Source: a virus
IMG/VR virus record: IMGVR_UViG_3300020020_000154
Location: 1-24,441 of that record
Length of the DNA: 24,441 nucleotides
Reading direction: 5' to 3' (one strand)
The notes under the pieces were generated by a model. That model made no database searches. It had not been told where the DNA came from and saw only the letters and a list, made by a program, of their open reading frames with translations. Made by a program: the position numbers and the translations under genes. Shown piece after piece: positions 6,776 through 15,402 of this stretch (positions within the stretch are counted from its first letter, which is position 1; each line of letters begins with the position of its first letter).

Positions 6776-7609
6776 ATGGTAAATACGACCGACCTCTACT
6801 GGACTGCTGATGGTGTGTCGCTCAATACGTGGGCTTGGAACATCTCAACTCTTGCCGGTCGTCTTTCACCTCCCCCCTTCCGGGGTGAAGATAGGGTGAT
6901 TCCATATAGCCCTGGTGAGGAATGGGTACCAAAGATCGTTGGTAGTCGAACGCTTACCCTTACGATGTGGATCAAAGGTTCAACTGCCGATGGGGGAATT
7001 CCGGTTGGAGGTGCCCGAGATGCATTCGATGATAACTGGGCGGCTCTAGTTAAGTTGCTTTGGACACCGGGACGTCAGTTCGATCTTGGTAAGCAATTTC
7101 GACGTGGAGGGGTACAGCGATTCGCAGTTGCTAAGGCTGAATTTGTTGGCGGTCTCGAGCCGACCATGATCGGTCGCAATGGGGCCAAGTTCACAGTTGA
7201 TCTGAAGCTCGCTGATCCTTACTTCTATGACAGCGCTGCAACAACTTTCACTCTGACAAGCCTCAGAGCAGACTATACTTTGCCTGGCGATGCGCGCACG
7301 CATAACATCGAATGGGTGATTGACGGACCTCGTGGGCCGCTTCAGCTGATCAACCATACGAATGGCCAATCGATGAAGATGCTTCGGACGACAGCCAGCA
7401 ATGAGATGATGAAGGCCCAGGTCAATAAGTGGGAGGCTCTCCGCTTGGTCGATGGAGGCGGACAAAATGATATCTCTTCATTGATGACTCACTTAGGTGA
7501 TCCCTTCTGGTTTGGCATGAATCCGGGTATCAACGACATCCAACGGATTGAAGATACTCCAACGGGCGGTGGCGTTATTACACTGAATGCGAAAGGAGCT
7601 TGGTTGTGA
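6776..7609 (+). CDS. Distal tail protein (Dit-like)
   Basis: Encodes 277 residues, starting one base after the tape measure stop. The N-terminal 150 residues contain 'LNTWAWNISTLAGRLSPP' and 'SRTLTLTMWIKGS', the strand pattern of the Dit hexamer-ring domain, with 'FVGGLEPTMIGRNGAKFTVDLKLADPYFY' closing that domain. The remaining part forms a second beta domain (DARTHNIEWVIDG, then MLRTTASNEM). Its place between tape measure and tail-tip protein is the standard Dit slot. It forms the hub linking tail tube to the baseplate/tip. The last codons overlap the next gene's GTG (GTGA). Confidence 0.85.
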   Translation: MVNTTDLYWTADGVSLNTWAWNISTLAGRLSPPPFRGEDRVIPYSPGEEWVPKIVGSRTLTLTMWIKGSTADGGIPVGGARDAFDDNWAALVKLLWTPGRQFDLGKQFRRGGVQRFAVAKAEFVGGLEPTMIGRNGAKFTVDLKLADPYFYDSAATTFTLTSLRADYTLPGDARTHNIEWVIDGPRGPLQLINHTNGQSMKMLRTTASNEMMKAQVNKWEALRLVDGGGQNDISSLMTHLGDPFWFGMNPGINDIQRIEDTPTGGGVITLNAKGAWL

Positions 7610-10600
7610 TTGAACTGAGGGTATACAAGTATAACGACCCCGATAACTTCCTGGGTGTCTTGCCCGTTAGATTTCAGCCTCAGTTTATGAACCAGCTCAA
7701 GTCAACCGGCAGTGGTTCATTCTTTATTCCTCTCGAGCGAGCACAGAAGAATTGGGAGCTGCTCGAGTACCGTAACATGGTGAAGATTGTTATTGACGAT
7801 CTTATTGTTGGTGGATTTCTCGTTGGTAAACAAAAAGCTACTACGATTACGGTGGGCGAAAAAGCCCAAGAAGTTATAGAGGTTATTGGCGAGGGTATCA
7901 AGATTCTGCTGGATGATGCTACTGTCTCGCCTTCCACTGGGCTTCAACCTAACTCCGGTGACACTAGAGCGTTTAACTTTGCCTCTGAGCGAGGTGCTTG
8001 GTACAATGAGGCAAACTGGAATGATGTTTTCCAGCTTAGTCTTGCATATGAGACTAGCAGTCCATGGGGTCAATATCCTACTGACTTTCCCCCTAACACG
8101 GGAGCATATTGGATTTGGGGTACTCCTTACTCTTTCATCATGCCTTTGCAGGCATGCTACTTCCGGTATGAATTCAATATCACGAATCCTGGTTCATATG
8201 CAGTGTATGCTGCTGGAGATAACTTCCTGACCATTTGGCTTGATGGGGAATTGCTTGCATCTCAGGAAGAAAGCAGCCTGGATGCTTGGCATAAGGCCAC
8301 AAAGCTAAGTCTTGATCTTAGCATTGGTGACCATGTTTTGGCTTTCACAGTAGCCAATGGAACACCAAATGGAGAATACGCTGGCCACAACCCCTCAGCT
8401 TTGCTCATGGCTCTTGTCAGAAACGATGGCGATGCTGAGACTGTAATTGATCGTTCACGTACTCACGCTCAATGGCAAGCTTATATCAATCCCCCTCAAG
8501 CTCCTGGGTGGGCCGCTGGAGAAGTTTTGCTGAAGTTGTTTGATGAGGCAGCTGATCGAGGTGTACTTTTCCCTCAGTGGTTTACTCCCAGTTTTACTGC
8601 AACCCATGATTCGGATGGTAACCCTTGGCTGACTAAGCTGGACTGGTCATTCGAGATTCAAGAGTCTTATCTCTCAGTGGTAAGCAAGCTCGAAGAAATT
8701 GGTATTGATCTCTGGTTTGACGTTGCAACTATGGAGATTCATGCGGTGCCTCAGCGAGGAGTGAACCGCACAGAATTTAGTACCATCGCTGGTACTCCAG
8801 TTACAAACCTGGCACAGAACCCCTCATTCGAAGCGGCTACTGGTACCGTTGTTACCCCAGATGGCCCCACCATGCCTGTGCCAACAGGTATTGGGTCAAC
8901 TACCTCTCCTCGAATTTCATGGCAAGATCCTGCAGCTGCTTATTCGGGCGCATATGGTATGCGTACTCAAATAACCCAAGCGGGAGTTGCCGTTGGTATT
9001 CAAGTAACAGCACAAAACTCTACGTCTGGCGTTCCTGGCACGATGATCATGAGGGTTCGTCCCAACCATCGTACTATGATAATGACCCCTCGAATTCGAG
9101 GTACTAGTGGAGTGGCTACAACTTTTCCAGTGGGTGAATGGACTGAGGTAAATACAACAGTAACTGTTGGAGGAGCTTCAAGCGTTTCAACTGGGCTATT
9201 GATAAGCTCAGCTGCGGGTCAGCAGATCGGTGATACTATTGATGTTGATACCGTAGTAGTGACCCTTGGTGCTTATAGTGGCCTTATTTTCGATGGTAAT
9301 ACCCCAGAGGATAATACATTCACTAATGTTGGTTGGAATGGAACAGTCAACGCTTCTTCCTCAACCGCAACTCCCTTGATTCTCGATGTTACCGGCGATC
9401 CACCGATCATCTTCGAGCGCGGTAAGAACCTGAAGCTGGCTGAGCTTGAGGGTGTGGGAAAGATCAAAAATGCTCTCGGTATTCGCACTGAGAGTGGGTG
9501 GCTGGAGGAAGAAGATTCTACCTCTATCGGGCTCTATGGTCGTATTGAGGGTAAGCTAGATACCAATGCTTCACCAGAAATTTCACAGTCATTGGCTCAA
9601 CTTGTCTTTAACCAGCGATCTACCCCCGAAGAGGGTGCCTCATACGAAGTCATTATTGGTTCTCAGTTTATTCCCTACCGTGATTTCAACGAGGGTGACT
9701 GGGTTATTGCTCCCAATAAGGATAATCAACTTGTACCCCGCCGAGTTATCTCGATCTCGGTAGAAGAGGGTGAGATGGGCGAAGCTCTTTATACTCTGGA
9801 ATTTGACACAGTCTTCCAGACGTATGAAGAGAAGGTCGCTAACTTCATCAACAAGTCTACCGGAGGGGGATCAGGTGCTGGGCTTAGTAATTCCAGTACT
9901 ACTCCTGCTGTCGGTGGTAATCCAATTATCATCCCTCCCGCACCTGTTCCAGTTACTACACCGGCAGCACCTTCTACAATTGATTCTACATCAGTTGGTA
10001 CTTGGTCTTCTAATGGAGTTTATCCGACTTCCAAAGTGACTTTGACCTGGACTGCAGTTACACTTAACACAAATGGTACTCCAGCAACCGTAGTTGAGTA
10101 TCAAGTTTGGGGTTACCCCACTCTACTAGGTCTTGCCGGAGATCGTCATCTTACAACCATCGTAGGTACTACTGCTGAGATGGATGGATTTACCCCTGGA
10201 CAGGAATGGACTTATCGGGTTCGAGCAATCAACTCTGTTGGTAATGAGGGTGCCTGGAGTGCTAATGAGGTCCACACTCCCATAGGTCCGACTGCGCCCA
10301 TGCTTGCGCCCACCATCCCCATCCTTTCCAGTGAGTCTGGTTTGCTGATCGTGAAGTGGGATGGCAAACTTAACAATGGTGGTTCCCCTATTGATCCTCC
10401 TCCTCAGTTCCGGTATGTCTATGCCACTGTCTCACCAACTTCAGTCGGTACTTATGTTCAAATGGGTCCTGCTCTTCAGCGAGGTGGAGGTCAGATTGTT
10501 ATCCCCGGCCTTACACTCGGTGAGGATTATTTCGTAAAGCTGATTGCAGTTGATGGTGTAGGAATTGCCTCACCAGTCTCTGCAATCGCCAGCATCGTAA

Positions 10601-12060
10601 TTGTAGGGGTAAACCTGGGTGATCTTGCTCAGGATGTTACAGATGCTGTAGATGCCGCCACCGCAGCTGCAGCAGCAGCTCAGGATGTTGCTGATGATGC
10701 TTTTCTGCTGGCAGATCAAGCCGCTGAAGATGCTGATGAAGCTCTCATCATTGCCAATGGTAAAAGCAAAGTAGTTTGGTCCACCGTTGCTCCTACTAAC
10801 CCTGCCACCGGATATTCAACGGGCGATCTTTGGTATCGTCGAGATGGCGGCAATCAGATTATTGGGATCTACGAGGTTAGTGCAGGTAACTGGGTAGCAC
10901 GTACCATTACAGATGCTGCGATTACCAATCTGGATGCAGGAACTATTACTGCTGGATTCCTTGCGGCTGCTCGTATTCAAGCACATACGATCTCTACTTC
11001 TAAGCTGCTGATCAGTTCCGATCTCACAAATATGCTCGAAGACCCGAGTTTCGAGGCTCAGAATAGCTCGGTGTGGAATCTTGCTACAGCTAACGTAACA
11101 AACGTTACCACTACTCCTCGTACTGGGTCTCGAGTTATGAGATTCAAGGCTGTTGCTTCAGCATATGAGGCCACACGACATCAGAACGCTGTCGCAGTAG
11201 AAGCTGGTCAGCGATGGGTTTTCGGAGGTTGGGTCCGAGCAGAAGGTGCTGGAACTACCGTTGATGGAGGTCTTGAGCTCTCAGTAGTTCATGGTACTGT
11301 TGAGGCAACTACAAGTACTGCAGTAGCTATCGCTTCAACGCCTGTACTCGGTGCTACATATACCTATGTTTCGGGTGTTTGGATTGTGCCGGCAGGAGCA
11401 AAGTTCGCTCGTCCCCGGATCATGATTCGAGACACTAATAACGTAAGCGTCTATCTTCTTGATGATGTAGCTTTTGCTAAGCAGTTGCCTGCAGTGCTTA
11501 TTGAAGATGGCGCGATTATCGCCAACAAGATTGGCGCCGCAGCGGTTACCGCAGAAAAGATTCAAGCGGGAGCAATTGCTGCAGACAAGATTCAGGCAAA
11601 CGCCATCAGTGCTGAGAAAATTCAAGCTGGAGCAATCACTGCAGAGAAATTGGCAGTAGATGCAGTTACTGCTAATAGCATCCAATCGGGAGCAGTTCAA
11701 ACCAATCACCTTTCTCCCCTGGTTGGTCAAGATCTTGATATTTCAGCCAATGATACCGTCAACATCATCTCCGGTCAACTTAGTACAGTTACTGATGATG
11801 TAAATAATACTGTTGGTCAAGTAGAAGCAATGCAAACTTACTATGCCTTTGGGCCTAGTGGAGCTACCATTTCTTCTCCAGGAAGCCCCTTTGCGGTACA
11901 TATTGATAACGACAGTATTGATATGATGGAGAATGGGAATGTTGTCTCGTACTGGAACTCAGGTACGATGTATGTCAATAACATGGTAGTTGAGAAGGTT
12001 ATCTTGGGTAATCACCAAATCGAGAAGTATTCTGATGGCACAGTAGTGAGGGCTCTCTAG
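7606..12060 (+). CDS. Tail-tip protein (tail-associated, gp37-like) with FN3 and sugar-binding modules
   Basis: Encodes 1484 residues. GTG 7606 overlaps the Dit stop (GTGA) and has AAAGGAG 7 bases upstream; TTG 7600 would leave no spacing. Residues 1-110 are the baseplate-hub fold (YKYNDPDNFLGVLPVRFQPQF). A beta insertion at about 120-280 ('YAVYAAGDNFLTIWLDGELLA') looks carbohydrate-binding, and a further 'NPSFEAATGT' module (400-590) resembles CBM4/9-type modules. Hub sequence resumes at 600-740. Two fibronectin-III domains follow at about 785-880 and 890-1000, then an Ala-rich coiled segment (1005-1050), another 'LEDPSFEAQNSSVWN' sugar-binding module (about 1144-1292) and decapeptide repeats (1302-1371). 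It resembles the Siphovirus ReqiPepy6 gp37-like family seen in actinophages. The role is host wall recognition and tail-tip closure. GC content is clearly lower than in the flanking major tail gene. Confidence 0.85.
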   Translation: MIELRVYKYNDPDNFLGVLPVRFQPQFMNQLKSTGSGSFFIPLERAQKNWELLEYRNMVKIVIDDLIVGGFLVGKQKATTITVGEKAQEVIEVIGEGIKILLDDATVSPSTGLQPNSGDTRAFNFASERGAWYNEANWNDVFQLSLAYETSSPWGQYPTDFPPNTGAYWIWGTPYSFIMPLQACYFRYEFNITNPGSYAVYAAGDNFLTIWLDGELLASQEESSLDAWHKATKLSLDLSIGDHVLAFTVANGTPNGEYAGHNPSALLMALVRNDGDAETVIDRSRTHAQWQAYINPPQAPGWAAGEVLLKLFDEAADRGVLFPQWFTPSFTATHDSDGNPWLTKLDWSFEIQESYLSVVSKLEEIGIDLWFDVATMEIHAVPQRGVNRTEFSTIAGTPVTNLAQNPSFEAATGTVVTPDGPTMPVPTGIGSTTSPRISWQDPAAAYSGAYGMRTQITQAGVAVGIQVTAQNSTSGVPGTMIMRVRPNHRTMIMTPRIRGTSGVATTFPVGEWTEVNTTVTVGGASSVSTGLLISSAAGQQIGDTIDVDTVVVTLGAYSGLIFDGNTPEDNTFTNVGWNGTVNASSSTATPLILDVTGDPPIIFERGKNLKLAELEGVGKIKNALGIRTESGWLEEEDSTSIGLYGRIEGKLDTNASPEISQSLAQLVFNQRSTPEEGASYEVIIGSQFIPYRDFNEGDWVIAPNKDNQLVPRRVISISVEEGEMGEALYTLEFDTVFQTYEEKVANFINKSTGGGSGAGLSNSSTTPAVGGNPIIIPPAPVPVTTPAAPSTIDSTSVGTWSSNGVYPTSKVTLTWTAVTLNTNGTPATVVEYQVWGYPTLLGLAGDRHLTTIVGTTAEMDGFTPGQEWTYRVRAINSVGNEGAWSANEVHTPIGPTAPMLAPTIPILSSESGLLIVKWDGKLNNGGSPIDPPPQFRYVYATVSPTSVGTYVQMGPALQRGGGQIVIPGLTLGEDYFVKLIAVDGVGIASPVSAIASIVIVGVNLGDLAQDVTDAVDAATAAAAAAQDVADDAFLLADQAAEDADEALIIANGKSKVVWSTVAPTNPATGYSTGDLWYRRDGGNQIIGIYEVSAGNWVARTITDAAITNLDAGTITAGFLAAARIQAHTISTSKLLISSDLTNMLEDPSFEAQNSSVWNLATANVTNVTTTPRTGSRVMRFKAVASAYEATRHQNAVAVEAGQRWVFGGWVRAEGAGTTVDGGLELSVVHGTVEATTSTAVAIASTPVLGATYTYVSGVWIVPAGAKFARPRIMIRDTNNVSVYLLDDVAFAKQLPAVLIEDGAIIANKIGAAAVTAEKIQAGAIAADKIQANAISAEKIQAGAITAEKLAVDAVTANSIQSGAVQTNHLSPLVGQDLDISANDTVNIISGQLSTVTDDVNNTVGQVEAMQTYYAFGPSGATISSPGSPFAVHIDNDSIDMMENGNVVSYWNSGTMYVNNMVVEKVILGNHQIEKYSDGTVVRAL
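11509..11718 (+). repeat. Seven decapeptide repeats near the tail-tip C-terminus
   Basis: Residues 1302-1371 of the tail-tip protein are seven 10-residue units of the form GAI.A[DE]KIQA (for example AAVTAEKIQA, GAIAADKIQA, NAISAEKIQA). The DNA units share GCAGA(A/C)AAGATTCAAGC-type sequence. Such 'GAITADKI' repeats form a triple-stranded beta-helix or coiled stalk in phage tail fibres. Confidence 0.85.
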
Positions 12061-12061
12061 C

Positions 12062-14188
12062 ATGGCGATCTATGATGGTGGCTTCAGCGGACGACCGATC
12101 ACGCTGAGACTTGAGGTTAACCAAGGCGCCCAAAGTATTGAGGGTAACTGGTCTCAGGTTAGCTGGTCTCTTATCGCCATCAAAACTGGTAACACTACTG
12201 CATGGAATAGTAATCCTGCCTATTGGTATGTCAATATCAACGGAGCTGTTTGGTCAGGCTCTTGGACCTATGATTTTACTTCTGTAGGCATCGGTGGTTC
12301 TATATTCATTGCGAGTGCCACTACCACTTACTCTCATAATGCCGATGGCACTATGACCCTTTCTACTTATGCTGATGCCAGTGACCCTTCTGGGTATCTC
12401 GGGTTTGCCAGTGCTGGTGGATCACTAAGTCTTACTACTATTCCTCGAGCAACAATAGGGACTTGGGCAGTACCGGGAAATGCTATTGCAGGGGTAGCTA
12501 AAACTCTCAATCTTCCCCGTGCCTCTGCCAGCTTTACTCATACTGTTCACTACTCTGTTGGTTCAACTGGGTGGGTTCTGGTCGGAACTGGACTAGGTAC
12601 TTCAGTAAGCATAAATGTACCCCTTTCTACTCTGAGTCAGATTCCAAACTCTACTACTGGACCGGGAATCATTCGTGTAACTACGTATAATGGTGCTACA
12701 TGGATTGGAGCTATGGATTCTAGCTTCATTCTTGAAGCACCAGCATCAGTAGTTCCAGATTTCACAACAGTTACTAATGTTGAAGCAGTAGCGGGAGTAG
12801 CAGCAAATATCGGGGGATATGTTCAGGGTATCTCTAAACTGAACTTGGCAATTACTGGAGCTGCTGGGATTCATGGTTCTACTATTACCGCTTATAAAAT
12901 CGAGGTCGCTGGACAGACTATCAATGCGGTAAGCGGACAAACTCCCACACCCTTGGCGACTAGCGGTACAGTTCCGATTGTTGCTACAATTACTGACTCT
13001 AGAGGTCGAACTAAACAAAAGACTGTAAACATTACAGTACTTGCTTATGCTCCCCCCGTCATCACCGCTATCACAGGACAACGAGCTTTGGCTGGTGGTA
13101 CTCCTGATGATGAGGGAACTAACATTCGAGTCAACATCAATGCTGCTGTCCAATCTTTGATTGTTAGCACTCAGCGTAATGCTCTAGTCTATAAGGTATA
13201 TAGTCGAATTCGAGGAAGTGGTACTTGGACCCTCAAGACTACTCAGACTCCAGGCGGCATCACATTCAATAGCTACTATCTCGCTACTTCCTATGCAATC
13301 GAAGATGCTTGGGAATTCCGAGTAGAAGTCATCGATGACTTTGCTACCTCAGCCATTGAGTTTACCATTGCTACTGCTGCCATCTTCCAGCACTGGGATG
13401 GCGCACTCGGCATGGGTGTGGGAAAGTATCGTCAGGATGGCATGCTCGATGTCTTGGGTGCTATCTACCAGGATGATGGTCGACGGGTACTTGGAGTAGA
13501 ACCAGCAGATCAAGTGAATGGGGCCATGCCCCTGTTTGATGGAACTAACTGGCAGGCAATGTTGGTGAAGGCGCCTAGAATCTTTGCCTCTGCGGCGGCT
13601 CGAGATGTGGTCTATCCTTCACCCACTCAAGGTATTCGAGTTTTCCGCAGTGATAAGCAGTGGGTGGAACAGTACTTTGCTTTGTATAATTCAGGGTCTA
13701 ATCCCGTAGGTGCTTCATCTGCTGGGTGGTATCCAATTGAGGGTGCTTTGCCCTTCGGTAACGTTATCAGAAGTACTAATGCTGGTAATATCTCACATGC
13801 AGCATACACAGACCTGTCAGCAAACACCTTCTGGGATGCACGACGTTTAGTTAACATGGCCGCTTATAACGATGGATGGGCAGTTGGACTTGCAGGTCGT
13901 TATAGAGTACATGCAAATGTAACTGCCTTTGGTGGGTCAGGTCTGTTTGCCGGTTTTATGGTTAGTACTGGTGCAACTCCTACTCTTCCCTATGCTTTGC
14001 GAGGTAGAGACGGATCAGGCCATGTTCAGAACTATTGTGAAGCCAATCCCATTGTAGATGACAACTTTGCTGTAGGGGATTACTTTAAACTTTGGGCATT
14101 GTCAGCCCTAGCTCTTGGGGCTTGGTCTGCTACTGGCAATGCTAGTGCTTTCACCCTTGAGTATGTAGGACCACCTCTCGGACCCTAA
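12062..14188 (+). CDS. DUF859-like minor tail protein, likely receptor-binding
   Basis: Encodes 708 residues, starting 1 base after the tail-tip stop. Residues 1-135 ('LRLEVNQGAQSIEGNWSQVSWSL', then 'NADGTMTLSTYADASDP', then 'SLSLTTIPRAT') match the N-terminal region of the DUF859 siphovirus tail family. Several Ig-like beta domains follow to about residue 440 ('SVPDFTTVTNVEAVAG', then 'ATITDSRGRTKQKTVNITV'). 'GMGVGKYRQDGMLDVLGAIYQDDGRRVLG' (about 457-485) is a typical shaft-to-tip linker. The last 200 residues are a compact beta domain ('LAGRYRVHANVTAFGGSGLFAGFMV') resembling C1q-like trimeric tips that bind cell-surface sugars. Location at the end of the tail module fits a receptor-binding protein. 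Confidence 0.75.
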   Translation: MAIYDGGFSGRPITLRLEVNQGAQSIEGNWSQVSWSLIAIKTGNTTAWNSNPAYWYVNINGAVWSGSWTYDFTSVGIGGSIFIASATTTYSHNADGTMTLSTYADASDPSGYLGFASAGGSLSLTTIPRATIGTWAVPGNAIAGVAKTLNLPRASASFTHTVHYSVGSTGWVLVGTGLGTSVSINVPLSTLSQIPNSTTGPGIIRVTTYNGATWIGAMDSSFILEAPASVVPDFTTVTNVEAVAGVAANIGGYVQGISKLNLAITGAAGIHGSTITAYKIEVAGQTINAVSGQTPTPLATSGTVPIVATITDSRGRTKQKTVNITVLAYAPPVITAITGQRALAGGTPDDEGTNIRVNINAAVQSLIVSTQRNALVYKVYSRIRGSGTWTLKTTQTPGGITFNSYYLATSYAIEDAWEFRVEVIDDFATSAIEFTIATAAIFQHWDGALGMGVGKYRQDGMLDVLGAIYQDDGRRVLGVEPADQVNGAMPLFDGTNWQAMLVKAPRIFASAAARDVVYPSPTQGIRVFRSDKQWVEQYFALYNSGSNPVGASSAGWYPIEGALPFGNVIRSTNAGNISHAAYTDLSANTFWDARRLVNMAAYNDGWAVGLAGRYRVHANVTAFGGSGLFAGFMVSTGATPTLPYALRGRDGSGHVQNYCEANPIVDDNFAVGDYFKLWALSALALGAWSATGNASAFTLEYVGPPLGP

Positions 14189-14197
14189 GGAGTAGTA

Positions 14198-14422
14198 ATG
14201 GCTAGTATCTCATTGACCATCCCCGATGACAAGCTCAGTCGAGTCGTAGATGCCCTTTGTCTTTATGGAGGGTATGTCGACACCGATGGAAACAAAGGGG
14301 CTTTTGCCAAAGCGACTGCGGCAAAGATCATTCGTCAGGTGGTCAAAGACACAGAACAACAGAAAGCATTTGAAGTGGCAATGGCGGCAGTCGTTCCAGC
14401 TGAAGAAATCACGATCACTTGA
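14198..14422 (+). CDS. Small conserved protein at the end of the tail operon
   Basis: Encodes 74 residues with AAGGAG at 14187-14192, 5 bases before the ATG and overlapping the upstream stop. The sequence 'ISLTIPDDKLSRVVDALCLYGGY' followed by 'KGAFAKATAAKIIRQVVKDTE' is a pattern I recognise from short proteins downstream of tail or minor tail genes in many actinophages. Two amphipathic helices follow a short strand. Function is not established; a structural accessory or regulator is possible. It is the last gene of the rightward structural operon before the strand switch. Confidence 0.8.
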   Translation: MASISLTIPDDKLSRVVDALCLYGGYVDTDGNKGAFAKATAAKIIRQVVKDTEQQKAFEVAMAAVVPAEEITIT

Positions 14423-14504
14423 TCGCACAATCAATCGAGTCATGCCCGTAGCGCATGCCTGGAGAGCTCCCAAATCACTCAGAATCAGTCGCGCGGGTGA
14501 TTGA

Positions 14505-14750
14505 TCATTCGCCAAATCGAGGCGAATAGATGTGAGTGTGCGGGAGCTCATTGCCCGCCGTATCGGCATCGATGCAAGGCAGGCACTCCTTGTTAAAGTT
14601 CTCAATGACTCGAGGGTCATTACGATTGATGTTGTTCCAGATCCACTCTCGAGCCTGTTCCTCACCTCCGATGTTCAATGCGATGGTGATGTCTCGAAGT
14701 GCCTCCATGTAGCCCTTGGAGTGATTGCGGGCGTCGCGTTGGTTCGTCAT
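14505..14750 (-). CDS. 81-residue protein of unknown function, leaderless
   Basis: Leftward gene. The sequence is mixed polar and helical (MEALRDITIALNIGGEEQAREWIWNNINRNDPRVIENF) with one CxxC-like pair (CLPC, residues 57-60). I do not recognise the family. Support for it being real comes from a consensus promoter (14757-14785) placed so that transcription would begin at the A of its ATG, with no ribosome binding site. It lies between the end of the tail operon and the leftward DNA-binding-like gene and forms its own transcription unit. A small regulator or anti-host protein is possible but there is no direct evidence. Confidence 0.65.
   Translation of the reverse strand: MTNQRDARNHSKGYMEALRDITIALNIGGEEQAREWIWNNINRNDPRVIENFNKECLPCIDADTAGNELPHTHIYSPRFGE
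14507..14527 (-). terminator. Hairpin at the 3' end of the leftward 81-residue gene
   Basis: ATTCGCC (14507-14513) pairs perfectly with GGCGAAT (14521-14527) around a 7-base loop, spanning the last codons of the leftward gene. No T-run follows, so terminator activity is uncertain. It also lies 85 bases past the end of the rightward tail operon. Confidence 0.35.
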
Positions 14751-14756
14751 ATTTAT

Positions 14757-14785
14757 ATGCTACCACTACCCCGTCATAAGGTCAA
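14757..14785 (-). promoter_or_regulatory. Promoter for a leaderless leftward transcript
   Basis: On the minus strand TTGACC (14785-14780), a 17-base spacer and TAGCAT (14762-14757). The expected start, 7 bases past the -10, is 14750, the A of the ATG of the 81-residue gene. There is no ribosome binding site between them. Confidence 0.7.
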
Positions 14786-14806
14786 GGCAATTTTGACACA
14801 CGACTA

Positions 14807-14839
14807 GGGCCCCTGCACTGAATCGGTATGCAGGGACCC
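14807..14839 (-). terminator. Terminator-like hairpin after the leftward DNA-binding-like gene
   Basis: GGGCCCCTGCA (14807-14817) pairs with TGCAGGGACCC (14829-14839): 10 of 11 pairs with an 11-base loop. It begins 22 bases past the stop of the gene that ends at 14861 and precedes the next leftward promoter. It is GC-rich but lacks a strong T-run, as is common in actinobacterial terminators. Confidence 0.6.
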
Positions 14840-14860
14840 AGAGGTGTTGCCGGCGGAGGG

Positions 14861-15283
14861 TTACTCCTCCTCGAGTTCCTCGTCGTCGTCCTCGGCCTCG
14901 GCCTCAGCCGCCTTCTTGGCAGCCCGCTGCTCGGCCTTCCGGGCCTTCAGCGCGTCGAGCTTCTCCTTCTTGTCTGCCTCGAGCTCGCCGGCTTCGTAGG
15001 CGTCGAGGATCTTTTCGACCTCGGCATCTTCGGGGCCGGACCAGACCCAGCGATCGCGGTTGCCGGCGACGATCTCGCGGTCGAGTCGGCCATCGCGGGC
15101 CATCTTCCGCAGAAGGGTACGCAGGTCACGGGTCTTGACGACCTTGCCGAACTTGACCTCGATGAGCTGGGCGACATCGGCGACGCCGAAGATCTCGTCT
15201 TCGACGGGTGCGGCGACCTTGGGGGCGGGCTTTGCAGGCGTCGCCTTGGTGGCGGCCTTGGTGTTCTTTGCCTTCGTTGCCAT
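14861..15283 (-). CDS. Putative DNA-binding, nucleoid-associated-like protein
   Basis: Encodes 140 residues with AAAGGAAAG just upstream of the ATG. Residues 1-28 are a Lys/Ala/Pro-rich tail (MATKAKNTKAATKATPAKPA) like histone H1 or actinobacterial nucleoid-protein tails. Residues 29-82 (DEIFGVADVAQLIEVKFGK, then TRDLRTLLRKMARDGRLD, then NRDRWVW) look like a small winged-helix or swivel-type DNA-binding fold. Residues 100-125 are a charged helix and 126-140 an acidic tail. Codons are almost all G/C-ending, like the major tail gene, pointing to high expression. It is transcribed alone, leftward, from a promoter facing the early operon, so it may compact DNA or regulate the divergent promoter. 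The family is not named with certainty. Confidence 0.8.
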   Translation of the reverse strand: MATKAKNTKAATKATPAKPAPKVAAPVEDEIFGVADVAQLIEVKFGKVVKTRDLRTLLRKMARDGRLDREIVAGNRDRWVWSGPEDAEVEKILDAYEAGELEADKKEKLDALKARKAEQRAAKKAAEAEAEDDDEELEEE

Positions 15284-15328
15284 CTTGTCTTTCCTTTTCC
15301 TCGGTGGCTGGTGGGTGATGCATCAATT

Positions 15329-15357
15329 ACACTAATAGCTGCCGCGCATATTGTCAA
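15329..15357 (-). promoter_or_regulatory. Leftward promoter of the DNA-binding-like gene
   Basis: Minus strand: TTGACA (15357-15352), 17-base spacer, TAGTGT (15334-15329). The predicted start near 15322 gives a leader of about 39 bases containing a purine-rich ribosome site. It lies back-to-back with the rightward promoter at 15374. Confidence 0.65.
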
Positions 15358-15379
15358 GGTCGGAGGGGCAGCCTTGACA
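15352..15379. promoter_or_regulatory. Inverted repeat covering both -35 boxes, candidate operator
   Basis: TGTCAAGG (15352-15359) and CCTTGACA (15372-15379) form a perfect 8-bp inverted repeat with a 12-base spacer. Each arm contains the -35 box of one divergent promoter plus two flanking bases. A dimeric regulator bound here would control both directions at once, though part of the symmetry follows from two -35 boxes facing apart. Confidence 0.5.
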
Positions 15380-15402
15380 AGGCGCTGCTGTATATATAGT
15401 AT
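15374..15402 (+). promoter_or_regulatory. Rightward early promoter
   Basis: TTGACA (15374-15379), 17-base spacer, TAGTAT (15397-15402) within TATATATAGTAT. The predicted start near 15409 leaves a leader of about 34 bases with AGGAG (15433-15437) before ATG 15443. It probably drives the whole rightward nucleotide-metabolism module. Confidence 0.75.

Noticed and set aside
7600-7605. TTG 7600 as start of the tail-tip gene
   Set aside because: The AAAGGAG at 7592-7598 leaves only one base before TTG but seven before GTG 7606, which also overlaps the Dit stop.
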